A stretch of 64,000 nt of DNA from the NCBI GenBank assembly GCA_030512335.1, contig JAULSU010000005.1, forward strand, positions 868,001-932,000, written 5' to 3'. This document shows, piece by piece, positions 42,386-53,774 of this stretch. The notes below the pieces were generated by a model. That model was not told the DNA's origin, made no database searches, and saw nothing but the letters and a program-made list of their open reading frames with translations. A program made the translations under genes and the position numbers. The first letter of the stretch is position 1. Every line of letters begins with the position of its first letter. This DNA comes from Immersiella caudata. Lineage: Eukaryota; Ascomycota; Sordariomycetes; Sordariales; Lasiosphaeriaceae.

Positions 42386-42607
42386 GCCCCTGCCCCTTTT
42401 CACTGTATTTTCTGCCATGGAAACTTTGTGAGGAACATGATGTATTCATATGTATCTGCGGTTGTCTCATCGGCCCAACGAATTCCCCAGTAATGGAATT
42501 CGAATGACCCCCCTGTTGCCGCTTTTTAGTCCACCTTTCCAGACCCCCTTCCCCTATTCCCCTCCTCCTTTTACAATCAAGCTATAGGGGGCGAAACCAG
42601 TGGGTTT

Positions 42608-42913
42608 CTAGTAGCAATAGCACCCAGCATACCGCCCACCCTGGCAAATCAGGTTGATCGCCGCGCAGTCATTCGCACCACAAGGTCCGACTGTGTTTCC
42701 GCAGATGTTGGCGCAAGGGCAACCGGCGTACTTGCCCCAGCGGCAGACGCCGAGGCCATTGTTGGGGTTGTTGAAGCCGTTGCACTCGCGGTCGTCGCAG
42801 GGACCGTTGACAGTACCACATTGGCGCTTGTCGAGGGCCATGTCGGCCGCGTCAGCAGCAGGGACAGCCGAGACGGCGGTGGCGAAGAGGAAGGTGATGA
42901 GAGAGAAACGCAT
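42608..42913 (-). CDS. Secreted cysteine-rich protein of two tandem six-Cys modules
   Basis: Encodes 101 residues from the ATG at 42913, single exon. The signal peptide is MRFSLITFLFATAVSA; a short propeptide ends in Lys-Arg (29-30), a Kex2 site, so the mature chain would begin with Gln-Cys. The mature part has 12 Cys in two copies of one pattern: C-x6-C-x4-C-x12-C-x7-C-x-C (32-67) and C-x6-C-x4-C-x6-C-x7-C-x-C (71-100). Each module has a GPC after the first Cys and ends in G-[KR]-Y-A-G-C-x-C. A TATAAAG box (43054-43048) lies about 135 nt upstream. Size, processing site and Cys density are those of apoplastic effectors or antimicrobial peptides. I do not recognise the family. Confidence 0.82.
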   Translation of the reverse strand: MRFSLITFLFATAVSAVPAADAADMALDKRQCGTVNGPCDDRECNGFNNPNNGLGVCRWGKYAGCPCANICGNTVGPCGANDCAAINLICQGGRYAGCYCY

Positions 42914-43047
42914 TTTGGCGGGCTGGGTGGGTAGTTGAGGTGGCGGTGGTGGTCTTGTTGCAAGGTTTGATGAAGCCGCCGAGTCAAGACGAGTTGAGAT
43001 GATTGTGATGGTTAGATGATGGGTGAGAGATGGGTCAATGAGGGTCT

Positions 43048-43054
43048 CTTTATA
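43048..43054 (-). promoter_or_regulatory. TATA box of the two-module Cys-rich protein gene
   Basis: TATAAAG on the minus strand, 135 nt upstream of the ATG at 42913. Confidence 0.6.
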
Positions 43055-45595
43055 CTTTTCGTCGACCCCGATGGCTTTCAGCATTCATGCTGCTTCCCAT
43101 GTAACTCCATCCTCAATACCTTATCCGCTAAATCCTCTTCATTTGCTCAGATAGCCTGATGCCGCCGCCCGAGGTACTTCTATCAGTTACATGCACAGTG
43201 AAGTTGTAATGTTGGTTACACGAGCACAACATCCATAGGCCACAATTGCATGAAAGGATGGCCTTAGAATTGACAACCAATGTGAGGATTGCGGACACTC
43301 AACGCCGGCCAGCGCTGCGGCCAGTCACGGCGCTGCGGCCAGTCACGACACTCGTGCACACACGCGCATCTGAAGGATTGCATGGGCATTCCACCTTGTG
43401 GAGTTTCTTTAGGGGCGCAAATAACGACAATATGTCTCATCAAACTCCCCGCCCCGTACGGGTGGAGGTCGCACGGGGCGGAGGTCTTGGACTTCGTCCT
43501 GACGGCTAAATATTCTTAGCGACAGGAAACGCCGTCGCATTCGCTGACGAATACTGCCGCCTACGGCGCAGGTATCGCTAAGGTATGCCAGCCTCTGTCC
43601 TGTTGCACCTTTCAATATCTTCAAATGTGCTCGGAAGGGGTGCAATTCTTGCAAGGCGTACAGGGACAGAGAAATACGCGTGTTGTCGACGTAGGTTGGG
43701 CAGGCCTCTCTCGGTTGGCATGCCTGCTAAAAGGGTATGGGAGCTTCGGTGACCGATTCGTTGACAGAGGTCGGGGGACAGTATGTCAACTCGGGGTTTC
43801 TCTCATCTTGAAGGCATTCCCATCGTCGCATTGGGCCCCATCGTAAGCGCTTCGAGCGGCCGCCGTGAAATCGCCCTGAGGAGTAGGGGTCAGCATCCAT
43901 ATGGGGCGCGACGAGTTTCCATATGGCTGGAGCTCTAACCTGGAATGCAACAGGAACCCCACTTGACTCCATCTATTGTTGGCGGATACGGGGTTCAAGG
44001 TTCCCGGGCGTCCATCAAACCGGGGAAAACAGACGGGGATTCATCCGGACCCGGAGCGGCCGCTGCGCCGCGTCCTTCCACTCTCCGTGTAACCGCATAG
44101 ATTGGCCCAAGAAAATCTCCGCGGATCAGATGCTGGCGTTAGGCCACAGGGGCTCGGGATTGCAGTTCGCCTTGAGGGAGGAAGGGTCGGCAGGGCTTGT
44201 TGTGTGGGCAATGTGGGACAATGCTGTGAATTGCATTGTCTGCCAGGGACTGATAAAACGTTGCTCGCTGATGCGGATGAAAGAAATGCGTCGATAGAGC
44301 GGATAAAAAAACAACGGACAGCCCCAAGCTGCTGCGTGTGCGTGTCTGCGACTTGCGCAAAAATCGAACCATTTGACGGCAAACTTGGGGCCACTTGCCC
44401 ATTCTAGGCATCTGCATCCACCCCCATTTCTCCTCGGCGCGTCCGTCTATTGTCCTTCGTGACCATAACTCTCGAGACCAGGGGATGCGAGGTATATTTG
44501 TTCGACCCTCTGCCAGTGACCAAATTATCAAGTCCTTCAAAAAGATATTTATACAGAATGAGCTGCCTTTGCTCTCGTCATAGGTCTGCGTTACCGTAGG
44601 CATACTGGGTACCTATTAGGGGATAGGTAGTGCGTTTGGGGGAAGTTATCGCTGGTGATGGCAGCTGGCATTTAGCTCTGGTGAGTTGTCTGGGGGAAGG
44701 TTGAACTTGAGCAGAAGAGGCCTTCGCTTTAAAATAGTATGGCTATTTGACTGTCTTGTCCAGCCTTGTGGTTTGATGAAGAGTTGATATGCTGTTTGCC
44801 GGGTGACCGACGGCGATGTCATCAAAATATGAGCCTCCCCTATCTCCCCTGGTGACACATGGAGCGTGGCTGCAAGACACCTACACTTTTGGACTCCCAG
44901 AACTCAGGCGTCAGGACTCTAAGGGCTCAAAAGTCTATGCTGAGCGGACTGCCTTTCTACAACTAGAGAGGTGTCAGTGCGTGAGTAGCATCATCAGTTC
45001 TTATTTTGGCAATACCCACGAAGTCAGAGTAGAAAGGGGTTGCTGTGTACGTACGATGGCTCCGGCCAAAATACCTAGGTAAAAAGGTCAATTTACTCAG
45101 TGCCCCTTGTGTTATTGGCACTGGGAAATAGGCGTTGACAACATCGTTTATGGCCTCTTGGAACGTCAATAAGCCCTCTAACAATGCAGATAATACCTCA
45201 AGCAATATATTCTCGATTTCTTAGAATATAGATATTGGTATTTAAAATGCGTGTAACACCATTTTGTTCTTCAAGAAAAGGCCTGTGTTAATCTTGGAAA
45301 GGTGTTTTTCGCGCGGAGCAGATGGCCACTTCTGGCCGACGCGAGTCGGGGCGGCGAGACTGCCTCGATTGAAGTCTCGGTCACTCGGTGCCGAGACACC
45401 CAACGTTATACCCAGCCCTTTTACCGTTTTGACGATGGTGCCGAAACGTCCGAGCTAGTGCAGCAAAGGCGGGTGCGAGCCCCTCGGAGCTGAGTCAACT
45501 TTTCAGCTTCCATCTGTTCCCCATGCCTCAGCAGCCCTCATCCCATCTCACCGGCACGACGCTGTGGACAGGAGCTGCGAGCCAGCGACGTCGTC
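43055..45595. other. Gene-poor 2.5-kb stretch
   Basis: No intact gene recognised. A GCGCTGCGGCCAGTCACG direct repeat sits near 43313-43348. On the minus strand at about 45215-45060 there is an AT-rich open segment (LLEGLLTFQEAINDVVNAYF, GALSKLTFLP) whose codon use differs from the flanking genes. It stops upstream and has no start, so it may be a decayed fragment. The right end is the promoter of the STAND gene. Confidence 0.45.
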
Positions 45596-48500
45596 ATGGG
45601 GCCTTGCAGCTGCTGGTCGCTTCTTCGGAGAAGGCCAGAGGTCGAGATCGGCAACACCCCACTCCCTGTCCACAATCCGTGCCAACCGACATCGCCAGCG
45701 CCCGCGCCTGCGCCCACGCCGCCCGAGAACCATGAAGACAAACCCCTTTTGAAGGAAGAGAAACTCCAACTCCAGTTGGCGCCCCCGTCGCGAGCATCGC
45801 CCCAGAGCCCCGCGCAAGTCAGGTCACTTCAAAGCCCCACGCCTGTTCGATCGCTCCAGAGCCCCACGCCAATCAGACCCGCTCTCCGCGCCCAATTCCA
45901 ACAGAGTAGTAACAGCGAGTTCTCTCAATCTAGTCACCCGGCATCACAGCGTGACCCACACAACGTGGCCGGCGAGGTCTGGGTAGCGGCGTACAAGTCC
46001 ATCCAGGAGGATGAGTCCCTTCAACCGCTGGTGGAGAACTACGAGCTGTTTTTCAATGCCGTCCTTTGGCCTAAGCGGTTGTCTCAGACGCAAGAGAGCA
46101 TTCGAACCAGTCAGTTTGCCCACTTGACCCCACTCTCCATGGGTTGGCCTAACTCTGTCCGGCAGCGAAAGAGCATGCTTTCGAATACGGTAGTCTCGTC
46201 AACTCGTCCAGCGAAGCCGAACACACCATCGGAGAGACGCACTTTCGTGAAGTGGCGCAGAGCTACACGGAAGCAACCAAGAAACACGCTGCGAACAGTG
46301 GGATTGTTTCCTCGGCCGTACAATTTGTTCTGAAGACCAAAGATGTCGTCGGCGCTGCATTGTCGATCTATCCTCCCGCCTCGATGGCATGGGCTGGTAT
46401 ATGCTTGGTCATATTGCCGGTGAGTCTGTCAAAAACATTCGTTGACAGCACGAACTGACTCTCTTGCGCAGGTTGTCATCAACAACGCCGAGCAGATTGC
46501 CGCCAAGCAAGCAGGCTTCAGCTACGTCATGTCGCGTTTTACGTGGTACGAACAAGTTATCGATCTGTTGGACAGAGACTACTGGAAGAGTCAACACGGC
46601 TTCACCATGCTGCAACAAGGCATCCGGGATGAGATCATATCCTTGTACAAGCTCCTCATTGAGTACCAGCTGCGAGCGTACTACGCCTATTGTCGCCGCC
46701 TCACATCTCTCACCAGAGATTTCTTGAAGCTGGACGACTGGGAGAGCATGATTTCGGACATCAAGAGCGCAGAGATGCGCATTCAAGAGTACATCGACCT
46801 GAACTTCGACCAAAACCTCATGGAAAAGCTGCACACCATCTCAGAAGAAGCCATCCGGAAACAGAGAAATGACACGTTGCACAAGTTCAAGTTCCCCGAC
46901 GAGCTCCCATACGACGTGTACCAGGCGTACCTTGACAGCATAGAGATTCCCGAGGGCGGAACAGGCCACGGCGTTCTCTCACATCCACGATTCCTAGAGT
47001 GGGCTTCAGGAGACTCGGGCTTGCTGCTGCTGACGGGCATCCCGGGGTCTGGCAAGTCGGTGTTGGCAAAGGCAATGCTGAGGGAACTTCCAAAGGTCAG
47101 ACCTACCAACGTCTGCTCCTTCTTCTTCAAGGACGATGGACGTGGGCAAAACATGGCCACCACGGCTTTGTGCAGGATTTTGGACGAGCTCTTGAGTCGG
47201 GAGTCGACACTTATCGACAAGTTTGGTCCGAGGCTGCAGCATCTGCTCCCGCAGGAGGTGAGATGCAATCTCGACCTACTTTGGGGCGTCTTGGCAGACG
47301 CGACTTCTGACATGGAACCTGGTTCAATCACCATTGTGCTGGATGCTCTTGACGAATGTGACTCAGAGTCCGCTGAGAAGCTGTGGAAGAAATTGGGAGC
47401 TTACGTCAAATCGCCAATCACTTCCATGAAGTTTATGCTTACCTCGCGGCCCATTACCTCGGCAAATCCAGAGTTCGATATCGACGATGCGGTAACGATC
47501 AAGATGAGCGAAGACCCTCACTGCCTGCGGCACTTGAGCGAAGACATCGAGCACGTCGTCGAGGCTCGGTTTGAACGTTTCGCCAAGGCTTGCATTCGGG
47601 ATGATATGCTGAAGGAAGAGCTGAGAAATATCGTCCGGCCAAAGGAGGACAGAACATACCTTTACGTCAAACTACTCTTCGAGTGCCTCGAGCTTCGCGT
47701 GAGAGATGGTCTTCCGCGCGTCCCCCGAGATTGGATCTCGAGCTTCAAGACTCTCCCGGTCAACGTCAAGGAGGCATACTCCAAGTTCCTAGCCCGTGTC
47801 CGCGAAAGCCACCGGAACGATGTGAAGCTCATGCTTCAGTTTGTCGTAGCCGCAACGAGGCCTCTAACAGTGCGGGAGATCAACATCGCCCTCAACATAC
47901 GAGACTGCGCCAACGGGAGTCCGGAGGGCCTCGGCTTGCAGCCTGAAGAATTCTTCCGGGACTGGATCTTGGATGCATGCAGGTTCTTCCTCGATGTCTA
48001 CAACGGCCGCGTGTACTTCATTCATCAAACGGCGAAAGACTATCTCTTGGATAATTCCAACGACGAAATTGTGGGTAAGCCTGTGTGGCTGGGAAGATTC
48101 TCAATCGAGGATTGCCACAGCGCCATGGCTGAGAGCTGCAGCGCATACTTGTCTTTGCCCTTCCGAGCAAAAGCAAGGTTCGACGATTCACGTGGCACAC
48201 CAAGCAGCGCGAGCACTCGTGGCGAGATGGCTCCTCACCATCTCTGGGGCTTCGATGAACTGGAGTTCTCAAACTACGCCACCGCGCATTGGCAGCATCA
48301 TGTGCACCAGGGACAGGTTTTGGTACATCCGCTTTGGAAGGGTCGCACCCCGTCAATGAGTGGTGGGTGTGTTGCGTACCTGAGGGCCCTCCAGTCTTGG
48401 GACCAAAGACAGATGACGTTTGTACACCTCAACGCCAAGATGGAAACGACCGATGTCGACCTCCTCAACAGATGTTTGCAGCCTGAGGGCTCGAAGCCAG

Positions 48501-48754
48501 TGCGGGGAGTTCATCTCGACATCGACAACCCCCGCCACCTCTGTGCTGAGGCTCTCGGGGTCTCTACGGACAGCCAGGGCCGATACACCATTACTGACTG
48601 TGATGGGAAACCACTGCAAAGACTTCGTCGTATCCCGATCGGGGAAACAAACGCTGTCGAGAGTCTTGCCAAGTCCCTCCGAGCAGTGGCACTCGTTCGG
48701 ACCATCAACGCTTTGAGCAACTATGCCGCATACAGCCCTCTACCGGTGGATTAG
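45596..48754 (+). CDS. NACHT-domain STAND protein with fungal NWD/NACHT_N-type N terminus; ends at an in-frame TAG
   Basis: STAND NTPases act as switch receptors in fungal allorecognition and innate-like defence. Exons 45596..46109, 46166..46419 and 46472..48754 (introns of 56 and 52 nt) give 1016 residues. The start MGPCSCW has Gly2 and two Cys, so acylation is possible. Residues 70-110 contain three LQSP[AT]xxR repeats. An N-terminal helical domain (about 130-330: VWVAAYKSIQEDE, then SAVQFVLKTKDVV and PASMAWAGICLVILP across the second splice site) matches the domain before NACHT in many fungal NLR-like proteins. The NACHT has P-loop GIPGSGKS (about 445-452), Walker B IVLDALDEC (about 544-552) and the sensor segment FMLTSRP. 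A winged-helix-like region follows (FVVAATRPLTVREINIAL, FIHQTAKDYLL). No WD40, ankyrin or TPR repeats are seen; the frame continues past the TAG (separate entry). Confidence 0.9.
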
Positions 48755-49258
48755 TTCTCCGTCCGGATATTCAACGATGAAATTGCGGTTGACGAAGCAT
48801 TGGGAACCGAGATCCAGGCGTGCCAGGCCGATAGGTTGAGCTACGTCGTGTCAAACAAGCTCTCAGACCTACCGGTGCATGTTCACATGGTCAGCCTCAA
48901 TGCATCATGGACCATAGGCCAGCTGCAGTGGAACGTCAGGGTACCGCCCATAGGAATGAGGTCCGGGGACATGATGATGACGATTCCGCCGGCGGTCAAC
49001 GAGGACGACGATACCGAGATTGAAGACACAATAATAGTCATTTTTTGCGTGGGCGAGCAGAGCGTCGACCGTTTTCGGACGCCTTTGGAGTGGTACGAGC
49101 GGATCTATCTCCCTCCGGTCCTGTTGACATCGGATCACCGGGGCCAGTCGGTCCCCACTTGGCTCCCGTTTGTTCCGCCTCCAAACTGCCAGGTGAGGCA
49201 TTTTACCGTTCGCACCACGCCTCGCAAGCGCAGTGATGATTCCGGAGAACCGAAATGA
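48755..49258 (+). pseudogene. In-frame C-terminal domain of the STAND gene beyond a TAG stop
   Basis: Directly after the TAG at 48752-48754 the same frame stays open for 167 codons. The encoded segment (FSVRIFNDEIAVDEALG, LSYVVSNKLSDLPVHVHMV, LNASWTIGQL, then EIEDTIIVIFCVG and LPPVLL) resembles the beta-rich domain that closes many fungal caspase-like and STAND proteins. It was therefore part of the ancestral protein. It could still be made by stop-codon readthrough, removal of the TAG by an unseen intron, or not at all. The first Met in frame comes only at about 48890, so independent translation is unlikely. Confidence 0.7.
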
Positions 49259-50866
49259 TTTTACGAAGTATTTTGCTGTCAAAGAGTTTGTGGCTATTAC
49301 CGCCGGCATGTCCTTTTGTCTGCAGTTCGATCTTAACCGTGATGGAAATAGATGTACGATTGTTTGCTAGCCAATAAACCAAATTCACCGAGACGTCAAC
49401 CCGTTTAGTTGGTTCCATTTCAACTGAAGTGTCGTTGGCCTTGAAAGTGTCGGTCAACTCGGTCTGCCAGGATGCTCCAGGTCCTGCTCATTACACTCCA
49501 ATACTGGTTTTTTTTGTTAGCTCAATACCTAGGCGGAGATCGGACAGGACCTTCTCGCAAACCAAAAATTGGCTACATAAAGCATCCATCAGGGCCCTTC
49601 TTTCAACAACTACGGCTTTAAATTCCCCGCTATACCTCCACAGGAAGATCCCCCGAAGGCGTTGTTGGAGGAGAATGCGACGGTGGCGTTGAGAAGTACC
49701 GAGCTAGCAATATGACGAGCATTGGATTCCGAAGCTTGGCCCTCCCGGTCAGGGCGGGATGAAGGTGAGATAGGGGAAAAACCTTGCATGGTTGTTGGCA
49801 AACACGGCTGGACGTCGTTGGGGGATTATGGTGGCAGTGAGTCTGAATGCGACCACTCTGGTCCAAGAGAGCTGACCGAGGTAAAGCCCAGTATTGAGCC
49901 GCGTCGCGATGTTCTGTATTGTTGAGGCACAGAACCTGCCAACATCCAATATTCAATGCTTCATCTGTCAACATCACGGCTAGCTGGAGTAGAAGCCTGT
50001 TTATGTGGAGGTACGGTACCCAATCTCAGGAGCCGGAAAGCCCCCGAAGGTTTGTGACGCGCAGTTCCCCGTGATGCCAACTGACGGCACAGGTCCCCGA
50101 GCCTCCCGTGCAGGTTACACAGCATGCGAATCGTCGGTGCGATGCAGATGACGAAAATGGCTCAGCGTCGGCGGAGCAATCCCAAAACCAAAGAAGCCAC
50201 TCGGGCGGTTTAGCTGTGGGATCCCCCTTGTGCCGCATTGGGGGCTACGGACGGGCTTTGGCACCCAGTCACCGGGCTCAAGAGATCGGGAGGCATGAAA
50301 CTCGGGCCTTTTAGCGTCGTGTGCTCAGCACACTGCAATCACCAACCCTGGCGGCGAACCGCTAACCCACGGTCGATTTGGGAGTTCTGATTGGCCCGCT
50401 GCACCCCTGGCCCCCAAAGCGACCGCCAACAGCCCGCAAATCAACGTTCTCCCTCCTCGATTCCCGGTCACAATGGTCAGATGGGGGGCCACCGGATCTG
50501 AGGGGGGGGTTAATTGCCCCTTTCTGCTTGGCAAGCCCGGCATCGCAGAATCCTGGTGAGACGGCCGTTATAGGATGACGGATGCCGAGTTCTCAACGTC
50601 GCCATGTCAGCATCGCATCGCACTCGAGCGGGGTTCGCTACAGGCACGCAAACGAGCATCAGCAGAATCTCGGTAGCACGCACCTGGGGCGAAGCCGCGA
50701 TGCGTTGGTAGCCAGTTAAGCACCAGCTATATAACCCTAGTTCGCGCTAGGCCAGTACTCTCGACTTCCTCATCCTCGCCTCTTCATCCTGCTCTTGAGC
50801 TCGAAAGCCTAGCAAACTCGTCATCCTCGGCTTCTTCATCGCTCCAGTTCAACCAAACACGCCAAG
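49259..50866. promoter_or_regulatory. Intergenic; TATA box of the Ecp2-like gene at its right end
   Basis: A 44-codon open segment at about 49576-49707 (GPSFNNYGFKFPAIPPQEDPP, ending LRSTELAI) reads like the C terminus of a lost gene but has no start. TATATAA at 50728-50734 lies about 135 nt before the ATG at 50867. Nothing else is recognised. Confidence 0.5.
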
Positions 50867-51517
50867 ATGCCTTCCTTCTCCCTCCGCCTGCTGACGCAGC
50901 AAACCCTCCTTGGCCTCGCCGCCCTCACAAACGCCTTGACAACCCCCTCCCCCTACGAGGGCCTCATCCCTCGCGATGTAACCCTCGCCGACGGCAGCGT
51001 CGCCGTGGTCTATGAGAATCCCGCCCTCACCTTCCACAAGACCCGCAAAGTCGAACCCCCTACCAACCCCCTCAACAAGCGCCTCTGGTACAGCACCTAC
51101 GCCAACCCCAGCCAAGGCCGCAACGACTACTGCGGCGAGTGGCAAACGCACGTCACCGGCGGTTCTACCGCCCCTCTCGCATCAGACTGCTCGGCCATCG
51201 CCCAGGCGTACACCATCCAGACTCCCGACGGCCCTAGGGGCGCCCTTGGGTATTGGACCGTCAACCCCTCGGATTGGTCGGCGCCTGGCGGCTGGGTTCA
51301 GCTTGCGGCGTCGGGGACTTGCAAATTTGTTATTGGGCTTGAGGTGGGGCAGCCGGCGCAGAATGCGCTGTTTGGGGCGAACGATGTGAGGTTTTACACC
51401 AACTCTGCGGTTGGTTCGGCTGTGGGAGGGAGGAGTGAGGCGTCGGGGACGGTGAGCTGTTTTAATGGGACGAGTGGGAATTTTGTGAATATTAAGTTTA
51501 GGCTCACTCGTGTTTGA
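50867..51517 (+). CDS. Secreted Ecp2/Hce2-like effector candidate
   Basis: Encodes 216 residues, single exon. A signal peptide (about 1-23, LLTQQTLLGLAALTNA) is followed by a propeptide-like stretch with a Lys-Arg at NPLNKR, a Kex2 site before LWYSTYAN. The mature part has four Cys: DYCGEW, SDCSAIAQAY, GTCKFVIGL and VSCFNG. Order and context (C-x-GGST-P-L-ASDCSAIA, a Trp-rich middle, Q-LA-SGTC-F, then a GNxDV-like ANDVRFYTNSAV) match the Hce2 domain of Ecp2 effector homologs. Such proteins are secreted by plant-associated and other fungi; some cause necrosis in plants, others are antifungal. The role here is not shown. Three GCTTGATGCT repeats follow in the 3' flank. Confidence 0.72.
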   Translation: MPSFSLRLLTQQTLLGLAALTNALTTPSPYEGLIPRDVTLADGSVAVVYENPALTFHKTRKVEPPTNPLNKRLWYSTYANPSQGRNDYCGEWQTHVTGGSTAPLASDCSAIAQAYTIQTPDGPRGALGYWTVNPSDWSAPGGWVQLAASGTCKFVIGLEVGQPAQNALFGANDVRFYTNSAVGSAVGGRSEASGTVSCFNGTSGNFVNIKFRLTRV

Positions 51518-52205
51518 GTTTGAGGAGGTGAGAGGAGGGTGAGCTTGATGCTTGAGGTTGTGGGCTTGATGCTTGGCAGCTTGATGCTGGGTGTTTGGGG
51601 GACGGTCGATTCGGTTCGGTTCGGCATGAACGACTGCGTGCGAGGAGAGAATTTAGCTGCCTGGTGTGGGTGGAACTGGAGCGCCGCATTTGGGAGGAGA
51701 GATTCACTATAGGGTTGATTCACTATAGGGTTGGCGTGATGCCGCAGAGGGTACGGGGGACGGGAACGAGTAGCCCGCGTATAACCGTCGTTATCACGGC
51801 GAATATATCTCATGTTTGTTGAGCCCCTTGAGCTTCTCCGCGTCTTACGGTATCCCTAGCGATCTTGCGGGCAGTTGCACATGATGCGCATGGTCTTGGT
51901 GTATGTCGCACTGCCGGAAGATGTCTGATCCAATGAGATTCAGGGGATGGTGCAGTGGATTTCGGCCTGAGTCACCTGCGGGGAGATGCATTGTGGCTTG
52001 GCGATGCTACGATGGTGCGGTTCTTCCGATCTGACTTTTTTGTTGAGCTTTGGAGATGTTAAAGAGGTCAGAACTTCTGGTTGCAGGGTTGCAACTCCTT
52101 TTTCTTCTTTCTTCCTCCTTTGCTTCTTTTCCCAACTCTTCCTCTTGAACCCCCGCCCCATTTTCTCAACCCACCATCCCTCCCCTTGCAACGGCACCAC
52201 CCACA
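51518..52205. repeat. Intergenic with short tandem duplications
   Basis: GCTTGATGCT occurs three times between 51541 and 51590, and ATTCACTATAGGGTTG is tandemly duplicated at about 51705-51736. No gene recognised. Confidence 0.6.
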
Positions 52206-53203
52206 ATGAGCACCCCCTTATCCACGACCGCCCTCTCCGCCTGGGATTCCATCGCCCCCTACTGGGACGAAGGCATCGGCCAGGACGGAAACAAATACTG
52301 GCGTGTCCTTCAAGAACCGTGCCTGGGCCGCTTCCTGAGCGAACATCTTGCCAAGCCAGGATGCAGAGCCCTTGATCTGGCGACGGGGAATGGTCTCTGC
52401 GCGCGATGGCTTGCGGGGAGAGGCGCCAAGGTGATGGCGACGGATGGGAGTGAGAAGATGGCGGAGTTTGCGAGGGGGAGGTGTGAAGGGTGGGAGGGTA
52501 TTGAGGTGGGGGTGCTGGATGTTGTGGTGGGATGGGAGGGATGGATTGGGGAACATGAAAAGGAGGTGAGTCTTGGGATGGAAAGGAAAGGGGCAAGGAG
52601 AAGGAAAAGGGAAGGGAAGCTGACGTAAGAAGGGAAAGGAGAAGTTCGACATCATCCTGATGAACATGGCCATCATGGATGTGTCTGATATCGAGCCCCT
52701 GGCCAAGGCTTTGCCCAAGTTGCTGAAAAAGGGGGGAGTGTAGGTTTCTTCCCTTTATCCACCATTACCTCCTGGATTGTTGACGTCGCTTGAAAGCTTC
52801 GTCGCAACCATCCTCCACCCTGTCTTCTTCACCTCTAATGCAGCCAAAAACATCACCGTCGACTTTGACCGCGCCACCGGCGAGCTCCGCGTGGTGCGAA
52901 GCAAGATCATCACCGAGTATCTCGATGTGAAGCCAGCGATGGGGGATGCTCTGGCGGGGCAGCCGAAGAAGCAGGTAGGTGAGTTCCCAAAAACGAGGAA
53001 TCCAGGCCAACTGGCTGTGATAGATTGTCTTCCATCGCCCGATTGGCGAGCTTTACACGACCTTCTTCAAAGAGGGATTGGTGCTGGACGCGATGGAAGA
53101 GTTGGCATTTACGAAGGAGGATTACAATGAGAAGAGGGTGGAGTCGAGTGCGAATTACACGCAGCTGCCAGCGCTTCTTGCATTTAGAATGAGGTTGCCA
53201 TAG
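52206..53203 (+). CDS. Class I SAM-dependent methyltransferase, substrate unknown
   Basis: Four exons, 52206..52565, 52639..52739, 52797..52974 and 53024..53203, give 272 residues; the introns (73, 57 and 49 nt) mostly carry CTGAC/TTGAC branch points. Motif I is ALDLATGNGLCARWLA, with the acidic residue after the next strand in VMATDGSEKMAEFA. Motif IV-like KFDIILMNMAIMDVSDIEPL is followed by LPKLLKKGGVFV (motif VI) and HPVFFTS. The C-terminal part (HRPIGELYTTFFKEGLVLDAMEELAF) resembles fungal small-molecule methyltransferases of the UbiE/COQ5-like group. No backbone biosynthetic gene is nearby, so a secondary-metabolite role is not supported. The exon 2 start could also lie 3 nt downstream. 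Confidence 0.85.
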
Positions 53204-53774
53204 GGGTGTAGAGCGAGGCGAATGATTGGGATACCGTGGCACGTCAGGGCAGATTGCTAAGAGGATGAAAGGAACAACGGATAAATCTGTCAAGCATTCA
53301 GTAGTCTGGGGTTCGGAGGTTGCTCATCAGAACGGGCATAGCGACACTTATTTCGCGGTGTTGTGTGGGACATTTCTTATCGCACCGATGTGGGTGATGG
53401 TGCTGCATAACACGCTGTATAGAGGGTTGGTGTCGACGATTGGGTCCGTGGCGGTGTTTGGGCTGATGGCCTCGCTGTTTCTTCGAACACCCAATGAGGC
53501 TGTGTCTTGTACTGCTGCGTATATACGGTTGTGTTGGTGGTGTTTGTAGGCTTGACGACCGAAGGTGTGTTGTCAAAGAGGGATGGTGACCTTCCAAAGC
53601 AACAGCTGAGGAAAGTCATAAACTCGGCAACTTTCTTTTTCGTGACCGGGTGATAAAACCCTCAGAGCGTCGTATACTGACTGCTCATCAGGAAATAGGA
53701 GATAGCCACACGGATTCCGCCCATTTGTACTTCTCTCCGTATTACCGCTCCTCTCTTCGCCTCCTTCCTCTTGT
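53204..53774. other. Convergent intergenic region
   Basis: Tail-to-tail gap between the methyltransferase (+) and the bHLH gene (-). No feature recognised. Confidence 0.4.

Noticed and set aside
43620..43740. Zn(II)2Cys6 DNA-binding motif remnant (GCNSCK)
   Set aside because: Only the first Cys pair fits; the later spacing and Cys are absent in every frame.
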